Source of the DNA: Chryseobacterium edaphi
Lineage (GTDB): Bacteria; Bacteroidota; Bacteroidia; Flavobacteriales; Weeksellaceae
Direction: 5' to 3'
NCBI RefSeq assembly: GCF_025628985.1
Contig: NZ_JAOTEM010000002.1
Coordinates: 186,001 to 250,000, forward strand
DNA: 64,000 nucleotides
The position numbers and the translations under genes were made by a program. Shown here piece by piece: positions 44,801 to 51,961 of the stretch. Within the stretch, counting starts at the first letter, position 1. Each line of letters starts with the position of its first letter. The notes beneath the pieces were generated by a model, which was given only the letters and a program-made list of their open reading frames with translations, did not search any database and had not been told where the DNA came from.

Positions 44801-44983
44801 ATTTCTATTTATTTCCCCATCATTACTGAGATCTAAACTTTCCAGAAACGAACACTCTTTTAATAAACTTAGTTCCGGAGAATCGTCACTTAAATCGCAA
44901 TTGCTAAGACTTAAGAATTTTTCTTTTTCAAAAATCGCTGTTTCAATTCTCTGTCCTGCAGAAAATTTATTTGATGATATCAT
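41858..44983 (-). CDS. LRR-ROC-COR GTPase with C-terminal TIR domain
   Basis: A 1041-residue Roco-family protein. Residues about 20-330 are SDS22-like leucine-rich repeats (NLKNLQFLNVSDNEILEIEN type, roughly 22-residue periodicity). The ROC GTPase (about 360-545) has P-loop GNSNVGKS at 365-372, DxGG motif YDFGGQDYY and NKID (QNKIDLG). A COR-like region (about 560-860) follows. TIR (about 880-1030) starts RIFISYSSKNTDF and has IDYWYDRKIEPG and LSPDFLANKYIFDFELPQAI, whose Glu near 957 fits the NADase glutamate. It is the last gene of the cassette, 25 bases after the CHAT gene. Likely an immune-like NTPase with a TIR effector; NAD cleavage is inferred. Confidence 0.92.
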   Translation of the reverse strand: MISSNKFSAGQRIETAIFEKEKFLSLSNCDLSDDSPELSLLKECSFLESLDLSNDGEINRNSFTAIPKNLPASLKSLTMRNCGIRKIENLNHLKNLQFLNVSDNEILEIENLDKLLDLTCLYLHNNLIERIENLDHLEKLVDISLYGNRLKDIDPEYLKGNSIEFLREYLIIQKYSWKIKIDIENQDKTGILDLSNCNLEAIPVEISEMIWLTELYLFDNNISKIEHLEKLTNLKVLKLATNKISKIENLDSLINLTYLSLRYNAIQEITGLEKLTKLTRLNLSHNDIRSIQKLLPFIKKKKPLRISLEASYDSNEKGIILFNNPIAEPPKEKILEGNPSIIQFFNESRRYGRQTLDILKIILVGNSNVGKSDLSRFLRKKNISEKHNSTQVLDIQPWNVDLNVNGEKRKVNIYIYDFGGQDYYHDAHRMYFSEDTAYIVLWDVESNQFSEKTENFEEFDVDSDIKTNSYIIYDDYPLSYWLESIKFNLEGIKNETEKINTEAEKDIAKSLVPVFVLQNKIDLGKGCINQEKLSDQFKNIWGFYGISLLEKKRTKILEEVIVDFIESHKIVGRELIKYEYSVFEYFMKNNEPLKIMNLPEFMAKCIEIIDDNTIPFDVDKARTIAKMLNNTGLIYFDKHSDTIYSNVLEFNKLIKDVMFAAKKGNDKGLFKLNDLKKQSQIKFSEQIIDLLCRNNSIIELDADEFVAPQFLPTQPDQNISFFLNAFKNNNVRYLYPAYFHKSILLNLFAKYISKNDESNSANKLKYFPFWRNGIIIRKTIDEVEQTVLVEFKKTPDEGVINIKTINPFSKNSLEHEIEGVIDELNKGWTVEKEISVDSENFFNLNQLKEDAANGVYQFANNKKKFSINDFKHLADFDDLPARIFISYSSKNTDFIHRFITHLEVLKSNNFIDYWYDRKIEPGTRWDDTIKDEMSKADIFIFMLSPDFLANKYIFDFELPQAIKQFDNGISSLFFVELQPCGWQRTEIRNYQQTVNKDGSNKDVEIILDPKNDAVWNKIINQLEDTIQNMKRKKEVEIVENI

Positions 44984-45008
44984 GGTCGATTAGTTTTTGG
45001 TTAAAAAA

Positions 45009-48000
45009 TTATCTTCTTAGCTTACGCAACAGTTCTTCAGTCTTAGTTTTCAATAAAGCAGCGTCTCTGTTTTTGATTTTCCCTGATGCATCTTTTGTAA
45101 GCACATCAAAAGCATCAATAATCAATTCTAAGTTGAACAATTCTGCTTTTTTCTTTCCTATCGATCCATATCTTTCTCTTGTCTGTTTGTAATTGACATA
45201 GAGATTTTGCCAATTGCTGTCTTTTTTAGCCAGTTCGTGATCCAAAAACAAGATAGATAAATCACTGAATGCATAATCTGAACTATCCCAATAATCCATA
45301 TTTAAACTGGTGTTTTTAAGCGCTTTTTTATGATCTTCCAGTAAATCCAGATATGTATTTTTCTTTTTAGGAGTAATTTCCTTTTTTACCTGATCAAAAT
45401 CTAAAATGCTTTGATACGTAAGATAATTATTCAGCGGATACATTTTTTTGCTTATACCATAAGCATCCAGATAATTTTTGCAGGTAAACTCTAAGTTTTT
45501 TCTTTTCTGCACTCCTGTACTTACAAAAGCAAACCTTTTATATGAGCTTGCAAGAAGACCCAATCGCTCAGCCGTTTGTTTGATATTGATAAGATCTTTC
45601 AAAAATCTTATTATATTCTGAATTTCGGCAGTTGCTGTTCCTGAAGTCATTTTTCCCCCTACAAAATCTTCATAACACAAATAACAAGTTGTATTACAGT
45701 ATTTTTCCAGCGCAGAAACAGTAAAGACTGTATTTTTGTTTGTTCTCAGTTCGTTTAATATTTGGAGAGCTTCTTTGTACATTCCAAGTTCATAATAAAT
45801 ATAAGCTTCGGCTTCTGAAATACTCGGACTGGAAATTGCAGCTTCCAAACTTCCTTGTCTGATCAGATCAATCTGCGGTAAAATATCTTCGCTTTTTATC
45901 TTTCTTACGTCCAGTTTATTCAGCAGATTTTTTAAATCTATTAAGACTTCTTCTTCAAGAATATAATTTTTCTTTTCAAGTTTTGATTTGCTGCGACTGG
46001 TCAACTTATAAAAAGGATCTCCGTAGCATTGATATGCTCCCCAAGTGTTATTGTTGTCTCTGCTGTTTTCATAAATTTTTTCACGAGCATATTTTACGGC
46101 TTTACCAAAAGTTTCTCCTTCCAGCATTTTTCTGTAAAATTCTGTTGAAAAAGTTTCTGCATCATCATCATTTACCTGCCATCCTGCAACGACAACTGCT
46201 TTTACACCATTGTCTATAAGCTGCGTTCCTATATTGGCTGCTAATTTGAATCTGTTCTGATAAAAACGTTCATCAACACCATCGATGTTTCCCAAATGAC
46301 AGCAATTCACGAAAACAAGTTCCGGAACCGTAGACATTTGTTTGATATGAAAAGGAGTAAAGAAAATATTATTCCCGATTACCATTCCTGAGTTTTGAGG
46401 ATTTTCGGGATCATAAAGTCCGTGTCCGCAAAGATGCATTACCTTATGAGATTGAGAGAAAACACTTTCAATAATTTTAGACGCTGAAGCATTAACTAAA
46501 AACATAGTTTCAAACCCTTTATTGGTCATTACTTCATTGATAGCATTACCTTCTCGTACGGCACCGTTTAATTGATTCACAAACCCCTGCAAATCCGGAT
46601 CTGCCACGATCAAAACTTTATCTTCCAATACACGATCAATTTTTGGTCGGTAATCTGATGTTGCCAACTGACGAATCATTCCTGAATCTATACACAAAGG
46701 TTTTGCTTTTTTAGAATTATCCTGCAAAATTTCCCAAGGATAACTTGCGCTCTCTTTGTCTACCAACCAAACAATATTTCCTTTTCGCATCAGCTTTTCT
46801 TTAAAGTCATTTGGAATCAGCATCTCAAACAATGTTCTCGAAATACTGTCTGTCCATCTGTTTTCAACAGAAATTTCTTTTACAAATTCGCTCACAAGAC
46901 TCGTGCTGGAATATACTTCATTTTCTTCCTGACGGGCATCTCTCGTATTTAAGCTAAAAACAAGACTTTCATTTTTCGTTTTTACACTAATTCTGTTCCA
47001 CCAGTCTTCACCGTTTTCGAGAGGAAGCTTCTCTTTAGAACCAAACAATTTTTTAATTCTGTAGTTTTCTACATAAATATTGTAAACATCATTTTCACTT
47101 TCTACTATTTTTTTGAGTGCATACAATCCCATTACCGCGTTAGATTCGTAGAGTTCTATAAATTCCAGATGATTAATGACGCAGTACTTTTGACTGTTTA
47201 GGTTTACACTATTTTTATTGGCGTTGTTGATTCCTTCAATGATGGCTTTCATGGAGCTTTCTATTGTCAATCCTCCGAAATTACTTGCTATAAAAAGTGC
47301 AGAAATCCCTACTGTCTCTATATTTTCGTTTAAATTTGATTTATTTAAAAGATAATTGGTCAGCGACAATTCTACCGATTGCGACAACAAATAAGAGGTT
47401 AATTTTCCCGTCTCACCAAGTCCGATGATGATGGTGCCTTCAAAATAATTTTGTCTTTCTATTATTTCACAAGTCCCGATTTCGCCGGGATACACTCCTA
47501 ACTGGTTTTTCTGCGAAAGCATGTAATTCACATTATAATCTATCGCTTTCTCTGCATACAAAATACCGTCATTTTTAAAATGTCCCGCAATTACAGGAAA
47601 AGAAGCATAAGACAAATCACCATGACTTATTGATACGGTAATCGGAATATCATTTACACTAACTTCTTTTTCATTTTTAATTCCGAAAATCGAATTTTCC
47701 AATCCATTTTGAGAGAAATCAAAATCATAATCTTCAACATATCTGAAAGTGGTAGATTCTCCTCTGAAAACCGGTTTGTTCTGCGAAATTTTATCGGTCG
47801 CTCCTTTAGAAATTATTTCTTCAATTGCCGTAAAAAGTGATGTGTCATTGGCTAATTCTCCATGCGTAACGTTGGAATAATACACTTTCTTTTTATCAAT
47901 AAGCGTTTGTGGAATCCCTGATTTCCAGGTCACACTTTGATCGCCTTCTCTTGTAGCTTCAAAAATTAATTTTCCATTTTCAAATTTGTGTCCGCAAGGT

Positions 48001-50273
48001 GTTGCTTTATCCTGACCGGCGATGTAAGAAGCGTTCGTAAAATCTATTTTATTTTCTGAAACGAGAGCATTTATTTTGTCCCTGTATTCTTTAAAATCAT
48101 TTAAATCAGATTCATTCGGAATTGGCCACGATGCATCTTCAAATCCATTTCTCATTAGTTCCCAGGTTTTAACATCTGCATAATTGTCATTTTTATCGTT
48201 TGTAAATGGCAATAATGAGAGAATTCCGGGAAGCTTTGAAAATATTTGTATCAACTCTTTTTTCGAATGTTTCATATCCAAAAAGCTCAACTTATTGATG
48301 ATGCCGTCTTTCCCGAATAGTACCGAAAGAATACGGTGAGAGCCTTTCAACGGAGAACCCAAAAACAGAAGCTTGAAATCTTTGGAATTATTCAATTTTG
48401 TCCAGGTTTCCGGATGGTAAGCGATAAAATCTCTCATCAAAACCCCGCCCATAGAATGACCAATAACTTTTATAGGTTGATTAAAAGTCAGTAAATAATT
48501 AATTTTATCATCCAATTCTTTCGCAGAATCTTTCATTTTTTTTCTCCAGTCAAATGGGAAGACAACTACATCATAATTAAATGACAATTGAGTACTTAAT
48601 TTACCATATGAACTTTTTATAATAGACTGAGCTCTGTTACTTACACTTGTAACATCATGCATTTGTTCCAGACCGCCTCTTACAATGTTCCAGTAATTGA
48701 GCCAGATTCTGTTTTTTTCTTCAACATTGTAGATGTTTGAACCCATAATTCCCGGTAACAAAACCACAATCGGTTTTTTTCCTGAAGGTGGAATATTACT
48801 TGGAAATAACTCTCCGTTATCTAATCCCAAAGCTCCTCTGTCGCTGGAAGGAATTTCAAATTGTGGAATTTTACTGTACCCCGGAATCAGTTCTCCTGTT
48901 TGAGTTTTCAAAGCATTGAGAATGGCATCCTGTGTTTTTTTGTTGTCAAAATAATGAATGTGATCTACAGAAGTTCCTTCATCAAAAAAATACTGAATAT
49001 CACCTAATCTTCTTACACCCAAATACATAGAATCTGTATTGACAACCAAATCATTTCGCTGAGTATAAAATAATTTCCCTAATATGACCAATAACCCATG
49101 GAAATTGATGCTCAATTTTCCGTTGCCCGAAATCACCATCAGAGAATTCCCTTCTATTCCATTCTCTGTTCCTTTATGATTTAAAATTTTAATAAAATCC
49201 GACTGCGGGTTCATTGCTTCCAGACCTGGAAGTGTGTTGATATTACTTTTATGCTTAAGAACTGTAGCGATTAAGTCATGGGTCAAAGTTGCTATCATAC
49301 TTGCTTTTTCCACAATCAAATTAAAAAAGACATTCAGAATATGATCTATTCTTTCCGAAGCCAGAATTGTTCCTGCGGAAGGTGATGCAACACGGATAAA
49401 TTTTGTGATTCTGATTTTTTTGGTTTTAAAAATTTCATCAAGTTCCTGAATATTGGCAATATCTTCTTCTCTTTTTTCCTTTTTTAAAAGCTCAATATGA
49501 TCTTTGGAAAAACCTGTATTTTCAGAATATTTACATAAAACATCTCCAACCAATCCGCCTCTGGAATGACTGATGATATGAAATTCACCATTATCAGGTA
49601 ATTTTTTTGCAAGATCAACTGCATTTTTTAATGGACTTTCTGTAAGCGTTCTGTGCTGAAAAGCTAAAACAGAATCTCCGTAAATATCCCTAATTTTTGT
49701 GAATGTTTCATTTTTCTTTAATGCGCTGAAGGCACCTAAAGTATCAGAATTTGTACCGTGAATGAAAAGAAGATACGCTTTGTCCGAAACTTTTTGTGAT
49801 TCGTCAAATGCCTTTAATTCAAAATTTTCATTTAAAGTATTCAAGCCTTCATAACCGTTTAGATGGCCGTTTTCTAATTTTTCGGCGGTTTCTTTCACCA
49901 GTTTGTCTTCAGCTGGTTTTGTAAAGACATGAATGATTTTTAAGACAATTTTAGTTACAAAATTTCGATCCTGATTGTTTCCGTTGAGAGAGAGCGGAAG
50001 ATATATGATTTTGTTATCATTTCCGTCACGATCGCTTTTTTCGGCAGTCGGAAAAAGCTCTGTAATGGTTTCTGCATCAGAATACCAGGAAGTACCATCA
50101 TCGTAGATGAACTCATAATATTTTTCTTTTTCACTGAGATCTATCTCGCCATATTCACTTATCGCCCGGTTTTCGGAGCCGATGATATACGTTTTTTCTA
50201 AATCGGGAAGTTTGATGTCGGGATTTCGCAAAATCTCCTTTACAGGGAATTTGTACTTCAATTTTGTTTCCAT
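45009..50273 (-). CDS. Giant CHAT protease fused to two alpha/beta hydrolases
   Basis: 1754 residues from ATG 50273; the longer frame start would add 27 unconserved residues. Hydrolase 1 (about 165-440) has oxyanion FIHGTNS (H172) and nucleophile S237 in ISHSRGG. Hydrolase 2 (about 515-840) is LCAT/lipase-like: LLPGIMGSNIY, GHSMGG with S607, EGDQSVTW with D778 and THGEL with H804 as a plausible triad. A conserved linker domain (about 870-1130) precedes the CHAT caspase-like domain (about 1190-1400) with H1284 (LCGHG) and C1325 (VNCCHLG). A TPR-like helical C-terminus (about 1420-1754) follows. No signal peptide, so cytosolic. Cleavage targets are unknown; the neighbours are natural suspects. 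Confidence 0.88.
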   Translation of the reverse strand: METKLKYKFPVKEILRNPDIKLPDLEKTYIIGSENRAISEYGEIDLSEKEKYYEFIYDDGTSWYSDAETITELFPTAEKSDRDGNDNKIIYLPLSLNGNNQDRNFVTKIVLKIIHVFTKPAEDKLVKETAEKLENGHLNGYEGLNTLNENFELKAFDESQKVSDKAYLLFIHGTNSDTLGAFSALKKNETFTKIRDIYGDSVLAFQHRTLTESPLKNAVDLAKKLPDNGEFHIISHSRGGLVGDVLCKYSENTGFSKDHIELLKKEKREEDIANIQELDEIFKTKKIRITKFIRVASPSAGTILASERIDHILNVFFNLIVEKASMIATLTHDLIATVLKHKSNINTLPGLEAMNPQSDFIKILNHKGTENGIEGNSLMVISGNGKLSINFHGLLVILGKLFYTQRNDLVVNTDSMYLGVRRLGDIQYFFDEGTSVDHIHYFDNKKTQDAILNALKTQTGELIPGYSKIPQFEIPSSDRGALGLDNGELFPSNIPPSGKKPIVVLLPGIMGSNIYNVEEKNRIWLNYWNIVRGGLEQMHDVTSVSNRAQSIIKSSYGKLSTQLSFNYDVVVFPFDWRKKMKDSAKELDDKINYLLTFNQPIKVIGHSMGGVLMRDFIAYHPETWTKLNNSKDFKLLFLGSPLKGSHRILSVLFGKDGIINKLSFLDMKHSKKELIQIFSKLPGILSLLPFTNDKNDNYADVKTWELMRNGFEDASWPIPNESDLNDFKEYRDKINALVSENKIDFTNASYIAGQDKATPCGHKFENGKLIFEATREGDQSVTWKSGIPQTLIDKKKVYYSNVTHGELANDTSLFTAIEEIISKGATDKISQNKPVFRGESTTFRYVEDYDFDFSQNGLENSIFGIKNEKEVSVNDIPITVSISHGDLSYASFPVIAGHFKNDGILYAEKAIDYNVNYMLSQKNQLGVYPGEIGTCEIIERQNYFEGTIIIGLGETGKLTSYLLSQSVELSLTNYLLNKSNLNENIETVGISALFIASNFGGLTIESSMKAIIEGINNANKNSVNLNSQKYCVINHLEFIELYESNAVMGLYALKKIVESENDVYNIYVENYRIKKLFGSKEKLPLENGEDWWNRISVKTKNESLVFSLNTRDARQEENEVYSSTSLVSEFVKEISVENRWTDSISRTLFEMLIPNDFKEKLMRKGNIVWLVDKESASYPWEILQDNSKKAKPLCIDSGMIRQLATSDYRPKIDRVLEDKVLIVADPDLQGFVNQLNGAVREGNAINEVMTNKGFETMFLVNASASKIIESVFSQSHKVMHLCGHGLYDPENPQNSGMVIGNNIFFTPFHIKQMSTVPELVFVNCCHLGNIDGVDERFYQNRFKLAANIGTQLIDNGVKAVVVAGWQVNDDDAETFSTEFYRKMLEGETFGKAVKYAREKIYENSRDNNNTWGAYQCYGDPFYKLTSRSKSKLEKKNYILEEEVLIDLKNLLNKLDVRKIKSEDILPQIDLIRQGSLEAAISSPSISEAEAYIYYELGMYKEALQILNELRTNKNTVFTVSALEKYCNTTCYLCYEDFVGGKMTSGTATAEIQNIIRFLKDLINIKQTAERLGLLASSYKRFAFVSTGVQKRKNLEFTCKNYLDAYGISKKMYPLNNYLTYQSILDFDQVKKEITPKKKNTYLDLLEDHKKALKNTSLNMDYWDSSDYAFSDLSILFLDHELAKKDSNWQNLYVNYKQTRERYGSIGKKKAELFNLELIIDAFDVLTKDASGKIKNRDAALLKTKTEELLRKLRR

Positions 50274-50535
50274 GGTATCGTTTTTTAGTTTTATAAATGG
50301 TAAAGTACTATCAAAATTAAGAATACAGACCGCATTATAAAACAGGAAAAACACCCGTATTTAATATTCTACAGCACTATTTCTCAAAAGAATATATCCT
50401 ATTTGTCAAGCTTTATCCGTAGATAATAAAATCATCGGTCTCGAGTGAAAACCAAATGATCTTAAAAATCAACCATATAAAAATACAATATTACCCTGAT
50501 TTATAGCTATTTGTAATTAAATTTTTTAGAAAAAA
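50274..50535. other. 262-base gap inside the cassette
   Basis: AT-rich, no ORF of note and no clear TAnnTTTG element. Minus-strand CTTGACAAATAGGATATATTC (near 50390-50412) has promoter-like hexamers but wrong spacing. It could contain a second start for the CHAT and Roco genes. Confidence 0.3.
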
Positions 50536-51087
50536 TTAATTTGAAGTCCAATTGACATATAAAAAACCGTTCATCCATGGTGTTTTCACAAAACCGATTC
50601 CCCAAGGTAGAGCATTTAGTAAAATACCAATACCCCTGTTTTCTACAAAAAGCTCCAAACGATCATCTGATGTGATAAGCAATTGTCCGAATCTCTGTAA
50701 AAATGAATTTCTCAAACCATCCGGACTTGTGTTTTTCAACACTGACCAATGTTCGATAACAGCGCGAAGCAGATCATCACAGATTTCTTTTTCTTCAAGA
50801 GTAATTTTAATTTCAAAATTCACTTTAATATCCAAAGGAAATCCACAAAGAATTTTGTTTAAAAAAAGTTTTTCATCGTAGAAATCTGTCTTTCCAGCAA
50901 CCAAATATTCAGTTATAAGAACTGCTCTTTGATGGCTCAAATCATTTTTCCAAATATTTTCGTCACATAGATTCAACTCGTGAAAAAGTCTGGAAAAGAA
51001 TGGATTTAAAATAATTAATCCAGCATTTTCAATTTCGAATGGAAAAAATTTTGAAGTGGAGTCGGCATTTTTAAAAAGTTCATTCAT
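50536..51087 (-). CDS. Stand-alone C-terminal domain of a contractile injection system tape-measure protein
   Basis: A 183-residue protein that matches the conserved end of Bacteroidota eCIS tape-measure proteins: ENAGLIILNPFFSRLF, LSHQRAVLITEYLVAGK, LNKILCGFPLD, AVIEHWSVLKNTSPDGLR, SFLQRFGQL and the final LPWGIGFVKTPWM. In complete eCIS loci this sequence closes a protein several times longer. Here the coil region is absent and no tube, sheath or baseplate genes are nearby. It follows the DUF4255 gene by 30 bases. It is probably an adaptor or sensor derived from the eCIS; function unproven. Confidence 0.78.
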   Translation of the reverse strand: MNELFKNADSTSKFFPFEIENAGLIILNPFFSRLFHELNLCDENIWKNDLSHQRAVLITEYLVAGKTDFYDEKLFLNKILCGFPLDIKVNFEIKITLEEKEICDDLLRAVIEHWSVLKNTSPDGLRNSFLQRFGQLLITSDDRLELFVENRGIGILLNALPWGIGFVKTPWMNGFLYVNWTSN

Positions 51088-51117
51088 ATCGATTGTTTGA
51101 AATTCAACATGATAGCT

Positions 51118-51636
51118 TCACAAATTCACACTTTCATTTGGTAACATTCTTACTTTGTAAAGAACCGATGGCATATAATAACATCCTAAATAAGACCACA
51201 TATGATGAAGTTCTTCAGTAGATAAACTTATCATTTCGATTGCAATTTTTTGATTAAAATTCAACTCATTTATCAGCAAATCAGAATCTTGAACTTGAAA
51301 TATTGGCTTATCTTTAAAATATTGAATGATTTCTTCAAGAGCATCAATTCCTTCAAGATAATCAGCGGATTTTATCATAGGAGAGGCGAATAAAACCGAG
51401 AAAACTAAGTTTGAAAAATTTTGTGTTATTCCTGAAGAATAGCTGGGTGAAGTTTTATTTTTTAAGTTTCTGACTTCTTCAATATTGACCAGTGATAAAA
51501 TAATGGGCGATGACAATTGTAAAAACTCTTCATCTTTGCTTATTGCTGCGAGATTTGCAATTACAACAGCAGATTGACTCTGGAGTTTACTATTGATATC
51601 ATCTGCAATCTTTGTAAGAATTTCAGATATTTTCAT
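51118..51636 (-). CDS. DUF4255 / Pvc16 N-terminal-type protein
   Basis: A 172-residue protein with the DUF4255 pattern: a start of about 30 residues with an amphipathic helix, then IILSLVNIEEVRNLKN, NLVFSVLFAS, ALEEIIQYFKDKPIFQ and the hallmark end STEELHHMWSYLGCYYMPSVLYKVRML. In Afp/PVC-type injection systems the homologue caps the tube/sheath end. It is the first gene of the cassette, with a promoter probably in 51637-51700. The rest of the eCIS is missing, so a structural role in a particle encoded here is excluded; it could still act with particles encoded elsewhere. Confidence 0.85.
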   Translation of the reverse strand: MKISEILTKIADDINSKLQSQSAVVIANLAAISKDEEFLQLSSPIILSLVNIEEVRNLKNKTSPSYSSGITQNFSNLVFSVLFASPMIKSADYLEGIDALEEIIQYFKDKPIFQVQDSDLLINELNFNQKIAIEMISLSTEELHHMWSYLGCYYMPSVLYKVRMLPNESVNL

Positions 51637-51961
51637 AGGATTAGTTTTTTTAACAAATTTACATCGTAAAATTCATCTGCAAATGATTAAAAACATTTTT
51701 ATGATTTTATGAGTTTTATATTAAATATTTCGTCAAATTTATTCTTAAAACTTTCGTTGAAATTATTTCTACTAAAAAATATTTAAAAACATCAAATATT
51801 TTCACGAATTTCCTATTCTCACGATATTTTAACGCAATATTCGTAGGCATTTTTTCGTTACATTTGCATTTTAACAGATAAACAGAAAAGTCTTTAAAAA
51901 ACTTTTAAATTTTAATCATAAACAGCACAGTTTTTGTTTAGCTAAATGCTTGAAGATACGA
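51637..51961. other. Divergent intergenic region with a plus-strand promoter
   Basis: A 325-base AT-rich gap between the cassette and the DUF5686 gene. TACATTTG at 51859-51866 is a plausible -7 element for the plus-strand gene with a roughly 95-base leader. No repeat, integrase remnant or copy of the tRNA-Asn 3' end was seen, so a right attachment site is not identified. Confidence 0.4.

Noticed and set aside
50536..51636. Idea of a functional contractile injection particle encoded here
   Set aside because: Only two accessory components are present; tube, sheath, baseplate, spike and AAA+ genes are all missing.
41484..51961. Cassette considered as an integrated element with att sites
   Set aside because: No integrase, and no copy of the tRNA-Asn 3' end was found at the far boundary. 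The tRNA proximity alone is not enough to call an integrative element.
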